A stretch of DNA of 64,000 bases from Eremophila alpestris peregrina (lineage: Eukaryota; Chordata; Aves; Passeriformes; Alaudidae), in contig WMCF01000015.1 of NCBI GenBank assembly GCA_009792885.1, forward strand, positions 4,665,076 to 4,729,075. Reading direction: 5' to 3'. The notes under the pieces are model-generated. The model was not told where the DNA came from. It made no database searches and saw only the letters and a program-made list of their open reading frames with translations. The first letter of the stretch is position 1. Every line of letters begins with the position of its first letter. Shown piece after piece: positions 27,001 through 40,510 of the stretch. A program made the position numbers and the translations under genes.

Positions 27001-28635
27001 CCTGGAGGAAGATTGGCAAAAATAGTGACTAGAAAGTTGTGCTAAAAAGTGCAAGCTTATAACCTATGCTAAACACTGGGTATCTCCTAATGTAGTGCAG
27101 ATCCATTGTAGGGTAAAAGGAGATAATAGTGGTCTAACAAAATGGATAATCTATAAGGAAGAATTTAAGGAAAAAAATTTGATTTCCTGCCTTAATATAG
27201 ACTCAAGCTTAGAATAGGAGGACTGTCCCTCTGCTATATATTTCATGGACACATATTCTAGGTTAGACACACTTGCCACAACCATTTTGCTCTATAAGAT
27301 CCTGTGATCAACTGTTTGTGGCTTTAGCATTATTAATGGCAAAAAGAGGAAAATGGCAGTGCAGACTTTTGTTTTGAGGCTCTTGGAAACAAAGCCTTAG
27401 GAAAGTACAGTCATAATGGTGATACTAAGGATTAGTTTACTTCAACTGAAAATCTATTACACAAATAATATTCAAAGGCCTTTTGAAATATGTCCTTATT
27501 TTCCTTCCCTATTCCTACAGTGTTTTCAATTTTAGGCTTTCTGTTATCTTATTGCACCATGCTTAAAACTTTATCAATCTACTGTGTGAGCTAAAAACAT
27601 AACCTGATATGCCTGCATAAAGAGAATGAATAGAATTGTACAAAACAAATTTTTCTGTATAAAACATTTAAAATGCAGACCTTTTTATTATTTCAAGCCA
27701 GTTTGGATCGAAACAAGTCCTAAACCCATATTTTAAAGTATGTAGTGCACATATATATATGACACATATGAATTTATTAAATGATATGTAAATTGCCTCT
27801 TCCCTTTGTTCTCTGTTATCTCCAAACTTTTGTGTAATAATATTAAGCCCAGGCTTCAAAAAATGAAAGAAGAGAGGTGTATGTTTAGGCACACATATTG
27901 ACATACAAATTGAGAACCTAAAGATACTTATACTGTAGGACTCTTCACTGCTTCACCTCACTTTAGACAGTGCCAATATATCTGTCTTTAGTATTTGTAG
28001 ACTGACTAGTGCTGTGTGCCATTCAGGGAGAGGTAGAATACACTTCCAGGTTTGCCAGTCTCAGCTTCACACCACTCATGAGCTCCTCCCACAGGCTCCT
28101 CCTCGAAACTTCTGAGTAACTTCAGTTTATAATATGCCAAACAACTAAAACAAAACAAGTGGATTCTCTGCAAGAGTATTTAATTCATCCATCTAAATAT
28201 AGGCTGGGCAAAATTCAGCTCGTGATCAGCAGTTGATTTCTGTTTACACTCTCAATAAAGCTAAAACAGGAGATTTATCCCAATGAAAAATGTAAGTACT
28301 TAGATCTCACATGGACTGTAGGGAGCTACAGCAGTGCTACCTAGAAGAATGCTCTGCAAGTACAGAATCATTTTGCAGAAAAACAAACAGTAAAATGTCA
28401 CCAAAATTATTTAAATTACTGAAATCAAGAACATGAAAGTTAGTTATCTTGTTTATGTTTGATGCCTCTCTATTACAACGTTGTCTGCAGTACAAATAGG
28501 GGTTATCCATAAAATGTGGGCTATGTAGTTAGGTGTACTTCAGTATTTATGGTTTCTCTCAGCTTGCTCCACACTTGGGGCAGGGGGTTATTAATAGACA
28601 GGAATTATTAGTGCAACTTGGGGTTGTATGAGCTC
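18061..28635. other. Unique non-coding DNA
   Basis: No gene or mobile element recognised. Contains an A17 run (20131-20147), a T15 run (23137-23151), a short direct duplication of 'gaaatttaatat' at about 20731-20755 and a CAG run at about 23701-23712. Open frames (up to 185 codons at 17960-18517 minus, overlapping the CpG-rich block) are unrecognised and contradicted by similarly long frames on the other strand. Confidence 0.5.
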
Positions 28636-28745
28636 AAGCCAATGTTACAGGTGAGGAATGGTATAGCAAGTTACTTATCTGAGATGGTCAAAGTCAAAGC
28701 TGGTACTATGGCCCTTGGCCATTCTGGTTCAACTTTATATTGATA
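28636..28745 (+). mobile_element. Possible MIR-like SINE remnant
   Basis: A degraded version of the MIR 'ttacagatgaggaa...gttaagtgacttgcccaaggtcac' block is visible as 'gttacaggtgaggaatgg' then 'gcaagttacttatctgagatggtcaaagtcaaagctgg'. The match is shorter and weaker than at 14270. It could be chance similarity. Confidence 0.4.
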
Positions 28746-31700
28746 TAAATCAGAAGAAACTTGGCTAGTGCCAAAAAAACCTGCACTAGCATAAAGTGCA
28801 CAGAGATCAGACCTGGACTTCATGGGACTGGGGTGGTGGGAAATGCTTTTGACAGATTATTTAATATGTTGCCCAAATCATCTGAGACATACATTGAAAA
28901 CTGAGCTAGTTGAATCTGGATGTGGGAAGGAAACGTCACAGATTTCAGCTTTGTTGCGTGGGTTGGAAGCGATTCTCCAGGGTGCATCCACTTCTCCTAA
29001 CTGCTCAGCTGTAAGTCTGAATGAAGGCTGGAGAAACAAAAAGCTGCCTGTGTAGACTAAACCACTTGGCTCTGTGCCCTCCTCTGTGTTTACCCAGGCT
29101 GCAGTCTGTTTTAGCAAAAGAAATCAAAGAATAAATATGCTTTAAGGTCTAAAGATTCTCTCAACTATGTAAAATCCTGCATAGGGGCTGGGAAGGGCAG
29201 CTGTTTATTTACATTCCTGGCATCCACAGCTAACAACTGGAAGAAACTGTAAGAAACGTTGGTTTTGAGATGCATTAATATTTAAAGGAAAACCACAGCT
29301 AAAAGAACATTTTTTCTTCATTTTTGCACTTTCTGTGCTCTTTACACACATATTTGAGATGCCCTCATACCCTTTTACAGCATGTGTGTTTCTTTTTGTT
29401 GCTATGCTGATCTCTCCAGACACTTTTTTCAAAGTTAAGCTCTGCAAGGCTTTATCTTCCTTTGGCCCAGGGTTTTCCTCTCTCAGACACACTTGACTTG
29501 CCCTAGTGAATTAACTTGGGTGTTGCTCTCTCAATTAATTTCCCAGTTTATGATGACTATTCCTCTCTCCCTCCTTTCTCCAAATTGAAAAAAAAATGTA
29601 AATGAAAAATGTTTCCTTGCAATAAAATATATCTGTGGCACTTAATACCAGAGAAGTTTTTCTTTTCAGATTTGCAATGCTTCTGAACGTATCTGGGCTG
29701 AAAACACCAGCACTCAGAGACCATTTATATTGACTAGAGGAAGTCTGGACAGGGGAACTGAGCACAGAAGTATGGAAATATGAGTTGCTAAACTTTTCCC
29801 ATCTCTGCCTGTAATGATTTCTAGGCATATTTTGTCCTAACAAAACTTCCTAATGCTTATAGAATCTTGATTATCATACCTTCCATTTTTCAGATGGGTA
29901 GAAGACAACCTAGAAGACATTTTTTTGACTGGTCTCCAGTTGGATCAACTGAAAGAAATGAAAAGATGAACAGACTTTTATCTGTGTTGGCCAAAGAGAG
30001 CCTGTGCCACACTTACACCAGTGATTTTTCTCCAACAGCTGGTCCACATCACAAAACACAACTATCCCTGTATGCCTCAGTGGGCCAACAAGATGGAAAT
30101 TCCCATTCTCTTCTACTTCAGCAGAAAGTGTGAGCCTCTGATCTTGTATTGAGAAAATATTAACCTGATTTTCCCTACTGAGATGCTGTTGACATATGAT
30201 GAAAATTTCAGAGCAAAACTGAGCTTCTGTTTTCCCTGACATTTGTGCACTTGTTGTCAGCATTCAAACCTATGTAGATTGGTAGTTTGAGTTATCACCT
30301 GAAGCAGCTCTGCTCACGTATCCCTTTCCTGTATTGTTTTTGTGGTGGCATTTCTTTGGCCCTAATTCCTCCAGCAAGCCTCTTTCTCCGGTAGAAAGGT
30401 CAAGAAGATGAAAGCCCAACTCACTTAAAGGTAATGGCAAAATAATCATGGACTTTAAATAGGCCATAATTTCAGCACCGTACATCATAAAGCAGACTTT
30501 GGTACAACTGATTTCCTGAATTGCTTCTGCTGGAAATATGGTTTATTCTAAGGTTTCTCAGTGGTTTTTGTTCAGAAAGTACCCACAGTGGCTTCTGGCT
30601 TCTTTTTTCCCTCTGTAACAGCACATTTTATTGTGGCAATTTAACAAATTAATTTAAGGTTTTACCTTAATAAAGGATATGATAGTAATTTTTCTAAACT
30701 CACAATGGCTCAAAATCACCACTATTAGGGTTCCACAGGACTCTCTATGCATTAGCAGATGTAATTTCACTATCATAAATTCCCTCATGCTCCAAAAGCA
30801 GGACACAGAACTGTCTTTTTCAGTAGAAATATTTTAGACTCAAGCAGTTGAGTCAAAACAAAGCTAAAAATCCTTACCAACTGCTCCATACATCAGGACC
30901 AATCCTGAAATGGAGCCTTTATTTTGAAGCTTCATTGAACTGGAATTGAATCAGGACAAGTTCAGTTACTGAACTCCGAATATTTTGCTGGTATGACTTA
31001 CTCCACAAAAATGAGATAGTTGTCTCACCTCAAGTTATTTTGTCAGCAGCACCTCAAAGCTGGAGATGCTGTGATTAGTGGCAAGGTAGGAAGCTGATTT
31101 ATGGTTAGAGAAAATTAAAACTTCTTTAGAACAAGAGTGGAAGGGGCCATTTTTGGCAAGGATGGCACAGGCTGACAAGCAACATGAGGCAAAACTGGCT
31201 TGGCAGTGGTATGAGGTGCATATATGAGGTGACTGAGACTAAGCTGCGTCTAAGTGAATTTCCAAACTATGGTTGTGACCCTCCAGATTCTGCCCCTTAA
31301 GCTGAGAACTTGTTGTCCAATAACACTGCCTTTTTCTAGGAGTATGCAATATATTTAGCATTTTACGGAATAATTGCATATCACAACATGCAACATTACA
31401 CATTGCCATATGTGATATTGCATATTAGATAGAATGCAGTTATCCTGCATAGTATATTACTCATCTAAGTACCAAGGATATGTGATCAAGGGCATATCGT
31501 TTCCATGTGAAATATAAACTTGTCTAATACAAATCAGTAGTAAAATCAGACAGCACATTCAGCAGAAAATAGGTTTGAAAAACAAGGCAAATAAAATTTT
31601 TACCTGTAAATAACCCAGAGTAAAACAAATAATGTTGTTTAACTCTGTACAGTCAAAGAAAAAATCAGAAAATGAAAGGAGTAACCTGAAAATCAATTAG

Positions 31701-34700
31701 CATCTTGTCTGAAACCACACTTTTTTTTCCTGAATTGTAAAACCACAGGAAGAAGAAACATCTCATTTTTTGTCCACAAAGCTGCCTAGACACAAAATGC
31801 AACATTGTTGCTAGTAAATATACATATACCCCTTAATCAAACTACTGCAGATAGAAACCCACAATTTTATAAGAAAACATCAAATAAAATTACAGCGCAG
31901 TTTATCAACTGACTTTCTCTGTGTATTTTGATTATATTTGTTGTGGGTTTATTCTGCTGAGCTGAATCCCACTAATAACGTTCAGAGAAATATCTATTTG
32001 CTTGATTTGTGAGAGGAATTATCTTTATTCCCATTTCAGCTTCCCAATTGCAGATGAAGCTTTATTTAATGAAACCTATTAAATGCGCAGAAAGAGACCT
32101 CTTCCCTGCCTGATGGCCCATTCTGGCTCTGTCTCACCCACAGGGTGATGTACAACACAGGCACATACAGACAGGCTGTCACATGCCCATGGATCTGGTG
32201 GCTTATGAGTATTAGAGACAAGGTTTTATAAACTTGTCCTTTCAACTGCACACCAGCTTTCTAGAAGGCAGACTGGACACAAACTGTGCTCTAAGCCAAG
32301 GTTTTATGTGGACAGGTTAGAAGGTTGTGCCAGATCCAAAGTTGCAGGTTGGTTTATCTATCTTGCAGGCTCTTAGGAGAGGATATTTGTTTATCAGATC
32401 CCTGGCTGAACTACACACAGTAGTCTCTGGAAGATATTATGCCATTATTCTTAAAATAGCCTAATAAAATGAAACTAACTGAACTGCAGTTTATTTGGTT
32501 TCTCTTCATCTCACATCACAAAAAAAAAAAGAAGAAAAAAAAAAGGAAAGCATGTTTACGGGACTGATGGGTGGAAATTGAGTTTCCTGATGCCTTAAAG
32601 AAGAACTGCTGTGGCTAAGGTGGCATTTGCATGGAGGGTTGGGTGTGGCCCTAAAAATCATCCCTGCACTTGTACTTCTTCAAGCCTAGCACTGGCCACA
32701 GCCCACCCTCGACTTGAGAGAACTTGGCTGCCCTGAGCAGAGGAGGCACATCCAGCTCTTGAAACAGCCCTGGTTCAGGCTGTTAAAGTGTGAGTTGCTT
32801 ATAGTCTGAGGGAGATTTATGATTATGTGTTCACAATTTATGAGTTTTTTTCCCTTCTTTTCCTCTCCCACCTTCAGTCACTGGCTACATTTTAAATCAT
32901 TGATGTGACTCTCAGTCATTCTTGTGCCAGGATATAAATCACTCACCTACCAGCAGCTATTCACATGTCTGCAGCAAACTGCTTTCTGTGTGGTCATTTG
33001 AAAGGCAGTGAGGGAAAACTGGTACGGATCAATAATGTAGGGTTTTTGGGGTGTTTAGCACAGAAAATGGAATGAAGGCTATTCTTTGAGGATAAAACAT
33101 CTGCTACAGCCCATTACAAACAGAAGAACTGGGATTTAAGGGTGAGTCTGGCATGTGGCACTGTTATTGTCCTAACTAAATAAAGAATATGTGTTTACAA
33201 GGAATACATTATTGCTTGATGAGGCATGGATGGCACCATAAAATATCAGTTGCTTCATGTACTTATGAGGTGAACAGTGGCTTTTCTACATTTTGTAGGA
33301 AAGCTTGTCTTGCATTAAAAACCTCATTATGAGAAATTTTATAGCCACAAACACCAAGGACATTGAAGAAGACACAGAGAGAGGCTATAGAACCTATAAG
33401 AACATTTTTTCAGGCAACTTATTTTCTCATTGCTGTGCTTTGGACTTCCTATTTTCCCCCTATGAGGCTGAGATGAGAAGACCTAAACTCAGCCTTCCTA
33501 AGAGAATCAAGCAAAGCAGCAGCACTCTCCCCTATGCTTCAGGGGTGACCCTTTCTCTCTCTGAACCTGCAGTTGTTGAGATGATTAAAGCACACAAAGT
33601 GCTTCATTAAAAGCCTTCAGTAGGGCTGAAGTATCAGGATTTTATTACTTATAAGTCTTTCATACTTATCAGAAGGCTTCACACACCAACACCTTGTTAT
33701 TTAACAATCTCTATCTTGTTTCCCAAAGACATCTGCAAGCAGCTCTTAGGATCTGTCTATTTATGCCCAGACAGTTCTCCTTCTCTCTTCCTTCTCACAG
33801 CACCAGCTCATTCCAGCCTGTCCCTGTCAGTCCCTGGTACAAAGTCCTACCTTATCTGTCCATTGCACCACCTCCTGTCCCAGGAGCTTCACTGCACAGC
33901 AGCAGATTCCATCTGGCTCCAGCAGAGCAGCAACTGAAACTGAGCTCTCTCCCATCCCGCTCACTCTTTATCACACCCATAGCTGGGACAGCAAGGCTGT
34001 TCCCACTCTAGGATAATTAACACAGCTGCAATGCATTAGCCACAAGATTACCTTTAGTACCAACTCTCTTTGTCTCCTCAGACCAGCCTTGCCTATCTTA
34101 CCACACAAACCCTGCTATTTGTCTCCTGGCAACCCAAGCTGGCAACTCTACAGCCACCACCACTGCCGTGGCTAAAACCAACCCAAATCTTCCTGGTTCC
34201 ATTCCACATGAGGTGGGCCCTGAGATGTCTCCTTGGACTGTGACTGGTAAAGGTAGTGTGGTTTATGGGATGCTTTTAGAAGAAATGACCTACATTCAGA
34301 ATACCTATGTTAAGGTTATTTCTTCTTTTACAGTGTAATGTTTTTTAGTCTTTAGAAAGAGCTAAGAGGAAAGCTTTCCTACTTCAGACACATTTCTTAA
34401 ACAGTCTATAAGGGAACATCAGATTACATCTCTACCTGACCTGCAAAAAAAAACCCTTTATGAAACTAGTTAATTTTTTCTGGATTTTAGAGGTGCAGGA
34501 ATATGGAGGTGATAGCAGTAGAAAATAGGTTTTGAAAAGAATAATTTTGGCAGCTTTATGCTGTGCAACCTCACAGCCTTTTTGCTTCCACAACATCATA
34601 GCAGTGGAGTGCTATGCATTTGCTTTTCTTTAGAGTGGAAGTAAACTTTATTATTGTAACCCTTTTCTTACTCTAAGAAATGGGTCCTGTAAGCTGGCAT

Positions 34701-35455
34701 GGCATGTAGTTTCTAGAATACTGTTGAATAAGGGATACAAAATATTTCACTTGACACTTCATATTGCCACTGATTGCCAGCTTGAAAATTGCAACAGCAG
34801 TGACAAAAGCTGAAAGACCCGTCCTGCTGGCCTGATTCATAGAAAAACAATATTTTTTGTTCAAGCTGTCACAGCAAAATCCCCTTGAAATGTTACTCAA
34901 CATGACTGGATTGCAGTCAGGTCCTCTTTGAATAAAAGTCTTTAAGTTTCAGAAGAATTCAAGGAGCATGGTTTCATCGTTTTAGCAAAAAAGAAGATGC
35001 CAATGGAGAAAAGATTAATTTTCCCATCTCTTGTTGAATCCTTGAAGACTTTCATATGATTCAGTATGTTTTATGAGCTGTGTTTCCAGGGATGCTGGCA
35101 GAAAACTGGGTAATCACTCTTTCACCATCATGTCAGCCTTATTTTAACTGGCCTCCACTGACTTTTGGGAAAACAAGGAGCAATTGGAGCCATCAACTGA
35201 TTCAGTTTGTGTATACCTCTGTCTGGTACCTGACCTCACCAGCCCACCTGCTTTACTCACTTTACAGCACACATGAGCCCCATCAAATTATTCTGGGAGG
35301 TAGGAGCAGGGAAAAGCATGGAATAACTTTGTCCTTTGAGTGGAGGAGGCAGGAGTCCTCCTGGCAGCTCAGCCAGCAGAACTAGACATTTTCAAATCCA
35401 CAGCTTGCTGTATTTTCTGCTGGTGGCTGTCTGGATTGTAAGCTGGCAGTAAAAC
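28746..35455. other. Unique non-coding DNA
   Basis: No gene or mobile element recognised. Contains an A-rich tract (about 32520-32544) and a small imperfect AT-rich inverted repeat (about 31369-31424). Open frames are short and unremarkable. Confidence 0.5.
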
Positions 35456-35478
35456 CCTGCCCTTCCCTTCCCTTCCCA
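35456..35478. repeat. Short (TTCCC)n run, about four units
   Basis: Consecutive CCCTT pentamers, the complement of the GGGAA unit that forms the much longer array at 54803-54938. Confidence 0.7.
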
Positions 35479-38400
35479 TGTCTCCTGTACCTGCTTCATT
35501 TTATATGTTTTTATAGGATGGTGAGATAAAATATATGATCATTTTTTCGGTTGTCCAAGCCAGTATCTGCTGTTCAGCTCATCCCCAAAAGAATGTTTCA
35601 TATGCACATTCTGTGCATATACGTATCCTGTGTTCTCTGAAAGGGATGCAGGTGCACAAATATAAATCTCCAGTACCCTCCTAAATGCCTTATGCAGTCA
35701 AGCTGTCCCTGGGTGAATTGACAGAAAGGAGCTTAAAAGCTCACTTTCCCTTTTCCATTCCCTTCCAGAGTAGTTCCTGGGTTATCCTTCCCTCTGCGTT
35801 CAGACACTTGACATCAAAATAATTTTATCATCGATCAACCAAATATACATTCTGAGTCTTAATTGCTGCTGTTTGGGTCAGCCTAGAAATCTCTCCTCCT
35901 GCCTCTAATCACAACCTGTGACAGATGCTGGGGGAAAGGGTGACAGGATAAGGATGTGAACAGAGTGACCTTGAATTTGCTATACTCTTCAGCTCACAGA
36001 AATCAGCTGCTTTGGGGCTGTGGAGATGAGACTTGCATGTAGATGATTATACAGACGTGCCACCTATCTGATTACACTCAGGCAATCACTTTCTCAGCCC
36101 TTTTTCCTGTGGTGGCTCTTTCCACAGGCTTTCAATGAATGCCAGGATGCTGCTCTGTGCTGTATAAAATAGCGCTTTCTTCTGCTTGCTTTTCAAATTG
36201 CTCTGGATGAATTCACTTGGAACTCTTTAGCTCTTATTTTATGAGAAATAATAAGTCTCATGGCTTATTTAATCTGTTCCATAGTGCTCAGGATTTTGCA
36301 AGACTTTGTCATATGCTTCACATAGTCTACTGGGATGAGCCTTTATATGGGAGTTGTTTCATTCTCTGATGATCTGTACTGCCCCTCTCCCCACCTTTCA
36401 CAGCTCTGTTGGACTGCTTTGGAAATGGGGTGACAAGAGTGGTTGCACTATAAAATTACACAGTGACATAAAGACGGGTTTTTGCTCTCTTCTCTTTTTG
36501 GCTATTGTGGATGTTGCAATACAAAGTATGAATCTGAGCAGACTTGCCTAGTACCAGATATCCAGCCAAACAGGCTTCAGTGACTTTTCTAGTAATTATT
36601 TAGATTATGCTAGCTTTTCCATACAGAATAGAACCTGATTTTTTTTTGTTGTTGTTCTTTAGCTTATACCTAAAATATAGGACTGGGAAAAGAAAGAAAT
36701 AAAAATACTTAGGTGTGTTCTAATTGTGATTCTTAGTTTTCTGATACGATTGAGCTCGAATTTGCAGCCTGAATGAGTTGTACTGTGTTGAATTTAATAT
36801 CTTCCACTGTTCCAGAATTAAATATGACTCATTCCAGACCTCAGGAAAGCGTAATTATATGGAATAAAGCCCACATTTGAAGGGGGATATGGAAAACTTG
36901 TTCTTAAACCATTTGTTGAAAGCTGAGTAGAGTTTGAAACATTAAGAAGTGCTCCCAAGGAAGATGGATTAGTGACCAGAATTCAAGAAAAGCAGTCAGA
37001 TGTGAATAATAAATTGCATTTGTTCAAGGTTCTGTGGTTTTTCACAGGGGCACTTACACGGTACAATATAAAGCCATATATATGAGGTATAGTTTCCAGA
37101 CTTTCCCCCCTTTACTTGTTTTATCTGTCTTATAGGCAGAACGAATGTGACGTGTTTTGTCCAGCTGAGCACATCCATATAGCACAACACAGCTCCAAGT
37201 GTCACAGACAATTTATAGTCCAGTATTTATAGCCAATATGCAAAATATTAACGCAGCGGCCATCGACCCTGGCTGGGCCCATGAGCACGAGAGCTGAGCC
37301 AGCAACCACTGCCAGTGACATCATGCTCTGCTCTGCTCTGCCTGTCAGTCTGGCAGAAAAGGTTTTACTTTTCTACTGTTCATTGTCAGGAGCTAAGTCC
37401 CAGGACACTGCTGCCTGCAGGCTGGTGTGGGTACCAGGAGCCAGGGAACACAGTCTTTGTGCCTGTGAATAGCAAGGTGTGTGCCTGTGCACTGGCAAAG
37501 ATCACATCCACAAAATATGTATTTACTTCCTTTTCCATGCCCCTAGGATTAAGGAGAAATCCTGCTGACTGTATGTGATCCAGCTGTTTCAGATGGCTGG
37601 ATTCTGGGCTCTTGTGGCTTAGAAACAGTGTTAGGCAGCATGTCTGCACCTGGGGTGTCTGCTTTTGAGATCCAGAGATAAGACACCAGTCCCAAATCTA
37701 GAGAATTTGAAAATATACAAGATTTGAAAATTGGATGCAGTGTAACAGCAATTCAGACAAATTTTTAAAAATCTTGACATTTTTTCCCTGTGGAAATTAT
37801 TGGCACTTCCAAGAAACAATAATGATTGTTTATTTTAATAATTTTAAATTATTTTATTGGAAAAGCATGCTTCCCCATGGAAAACATGGTCATTTCTTTT
37901 AAAGAATTCTCTGTGCTTGAAATTCCTGAAGGTTTTTCTTAAGAGAAAGGTATTTTTAAAAGGGCCTTTCAAAGGAAGTTGAAAACAATCCAACAACTGG
38001 TCCAATTTTCTGACCAGTACTACTCCATGAATTTGGAGGGCACTGGAGGGCCCTTTAAAAACACCCCACGTACTTCTCCTGCTTGCTTCTATGTAGGATT
38101 AGGACTATTTCGTTTGACATTATGTGAACTCTTGCCTTGTAGTAGCTGCCATTTCTTTATGTATCTTTGAAGGGAATTAAGGCAAACAGAGACAGTTTTT
38201 AATGAAAATGTTGCAAATATAGAATGGCTAGAAAAGTAACAATCTAATAGATTTTGTGCATGTTGGATCAACATATTAAAAATACACCATTGCTCTTTGT
38301 AAGACTTTGGTACTTCACATAAAGTATTCCAATATTTTGGCTGTTCTGTTTCTCTCTGTTCCCCTTATCTCTAGACAGGACTAAAGTATGTCAGATCAAA

Positions 38401-39392
38401 AGTTGTAAAGATGACAGTAATGGATGAAGTATTGATAAAGGAAGAAAATTAGTTTTGCTTTTTCAGTTTCTTTACTGGATGTTTATGTCTCACTTCCTGA
38501 GTACCATGAAATGTTAATAATGCCAAAAGTCTTGCTGTGATAACTTGATTTGACATCTCTCTATATTTTGGCTCTGGCTGTGATCTGAAGCTCTGAACTC
38601 ATAGATTAGTCAAATCCAGAGGTGGAGTGCATGTGGAGATAACATCTGTTTGCCACCAATGTGTCTTTTAGAGGGTAATGCCTTATGCATGGAGCTGAGT
38701 GGGGCTGTATTTCACAATGTCTCTTGCTGTGATTGCTGATCGTGTAGACATACCTCAAGCTAACTTCAAATGTCTCATTTGGGTAGGGCTATCAGGAAAG
38801 CACATGAAATTTTGTGTTCAGCACAGGCTGATCTAACAGAATGTTTTTTCTCAGTGGTTAGGTACATTTTGCTGTCAGACAGAGCCAGTTTAAAAGAATT
38901 TTGCATGTTTAAACTAATGTCTGCATGTATTTGTTCTGTTTTTGACCACTGCAATTGAGGATCCTTATTAGCATACAAGTCAATTAAAAAGCTCTGTAAA
39001 TAGAAAAATTGTCTTTATACATGCTCTTATAGAGATACTTTGTGACTATGTTGATGTCCAAAATGCCACTTTTACTGCCTGCCTCCCATCAATATCTTAA
39101 AGACCTGATTCTTCATTCCTTTGTACCACTTAGTGGGGTTGCCCAATATATTTTTGTTTACAGCAGATAAGAAACAGGCATCAGCCCTTCAGGCACGTAG
39201 CTACATATGTTGTCTGAGGATTTAATCCTGTTCTAAATGGTCTTTTCCATCTGATGTCACAAGAAAGCAAAATACCTGTGAAGGAATTGAGCAACTTTTG
39301 TTGACAAATTTGCCCCACATAATTTCACCAGTGGGAAAATAGCCTTTTGTTTCTCTTCTTCCTCACCCTCCCTCCTTGCCTGTTCTGCCTGT
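35479..39392. other. Unique non-coding DNA with a small CpG-enriched patch
   Basis: No gene or transposon recognised. Between about 37060 and 37290 there are seven to eight CpGs, more than in the surrounding sequence, together with a CRE-like TGACGT (around 37148) and an AT-rich 'tatttatag' MEF2-like site near 37225. That patch might be a conserved regulatory element, but I cannot test conservation here. Confidence 0.4.
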
Positions 39393-39452
39393 ATTTTTTT
39401 GTTGTTGTTGGTTTTTTGGTTTGGTTTGGTTTTTTTTGTTTGTTTGTTTTAA
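39393..39452. repeat. T/G-rich low-complexity tract
   Basis: Runs of T interrupted by G: GTT triplets, then GGTTT pentamers, then GTTT tetramers. This is a mixed simple repeat. Read in reverse it is an A-rich tract with C, similar to those at 6.7-7.0 kb. No element body is attached that I can recognise. Confidence 0.75.
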
Positions 39453-39859
39453 ATCTCTAGAATGATCTTTGACCAAAAATTCTTGCTCAGAAGTCGGGGA
39501 AGCTTCATGCCTTTCTACAGGCCTTGAGACCGTGTTTCTTTAGCTTCTTACAGTGCTTCATCTAGGACTTGTTGTTTCAGAATGACCTCCAAACTTTTCC
39601 ACATTATTTTTGAGGGAAAACAAAGGGTCAGCTTCCATCTCTCTGCCCTCCCAATGCTCTTCACAGAAACCAAGTTAATGAATTTGTTCATCAACTCTTG
39701 TTTATCAACTCATCTTCCTGTCCACAGGTCTGGCATTGTAGAGGAGAGGAAATAGGCTGAGGAGGAGATTACTTCTCCTTCCACCATGTGGATAGGGGTG
39801 CCTCTGCACACACAGGTTTCCTCTCTGTCTTTGCTTTCATACTGTAGGATCACATGAAA

Positions 39860-40510
39860 ACATAATAACTCAGGTTAAAGAGACATCTGCCTCTAGTTCA
39901 ACCTCCTGCTCAAAGCAGGACCAGTTCCAACGACCAGCTTCAAAGATTTCTGTGCTCTCCCATGATGTAGTTGTAGATAGCAATAACCTCTTTTTCCTGA
40001 AGGCAAACAGTCCCAAATCTCAGAGTTTCTCCTCCCATGTCATGTGCTGCAGCCCCCAACCAGGCTGGTCACCTCTGCTGTGCTAACTTCAGTGTGTCCG
40101 TGTCTCCCATGCACTGAGGGGCCCAGAAGTGGACTCAACACTCCAGATGTGTCTTGCCTGGGCTGACCAGAAGGAAGAGACTTCCTCCTGAGATGTGCTG
40201 GCCAACCTCCCTGTAATGTAGCCCAAGATGTTGGCTTTTCTTTACACAAGGAGACATTAATGATCAACATGGTGTCCTTAAAGATCTCCTTGTCCTTCTT
40301 TGCAAACTGTTTTCCAGCTGGGGCTTCCCCAGTGTGTTTTGTAGCATGGGCTTCTTCCTCCCCACTGCAGCTTTGGATTAGACTTTCATGACGTTCCTGC
40401 CTGACTGCTTTCCCAGCTGGTTAAGATTCCTGAGAGGAAGTCATTGCCTCCCAGTACACTGACCACTCCCCCAAGTACCCAATTATGATGTTATCTGTAA
40501 GCTCCTAATT
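39860..40510 (-). mobile_element. CR1 LINE fragment, antisense
   Basis: On the plus strand the blocks appear in the order expected for an antisense CR1: 'caacctcctgctcaaagcag', 'ggggcccagaagtgg', 'actccagatgtg', 'ctggccaacctccctgtaat', 'gcccaagatgttggctttt', 'ccttgtccttctttgcaaac' and, at the far end, 'caattatgatgttatctgtaag'. This spans part of the ORF2 3' portion and the 3' end. The match is patchy over about 650 bp with many substitutions and gaps, so it is an old copy with no coding capacity. Both borders are approximate. Confidence 0.8.

Noticed and set aside
29850..29900. Third MIR-like match ('ccatttttcagatgggtaga')
   Set aside because: The similarity is limited to about 25 bp and the neighbouring MIR blocks are missing.
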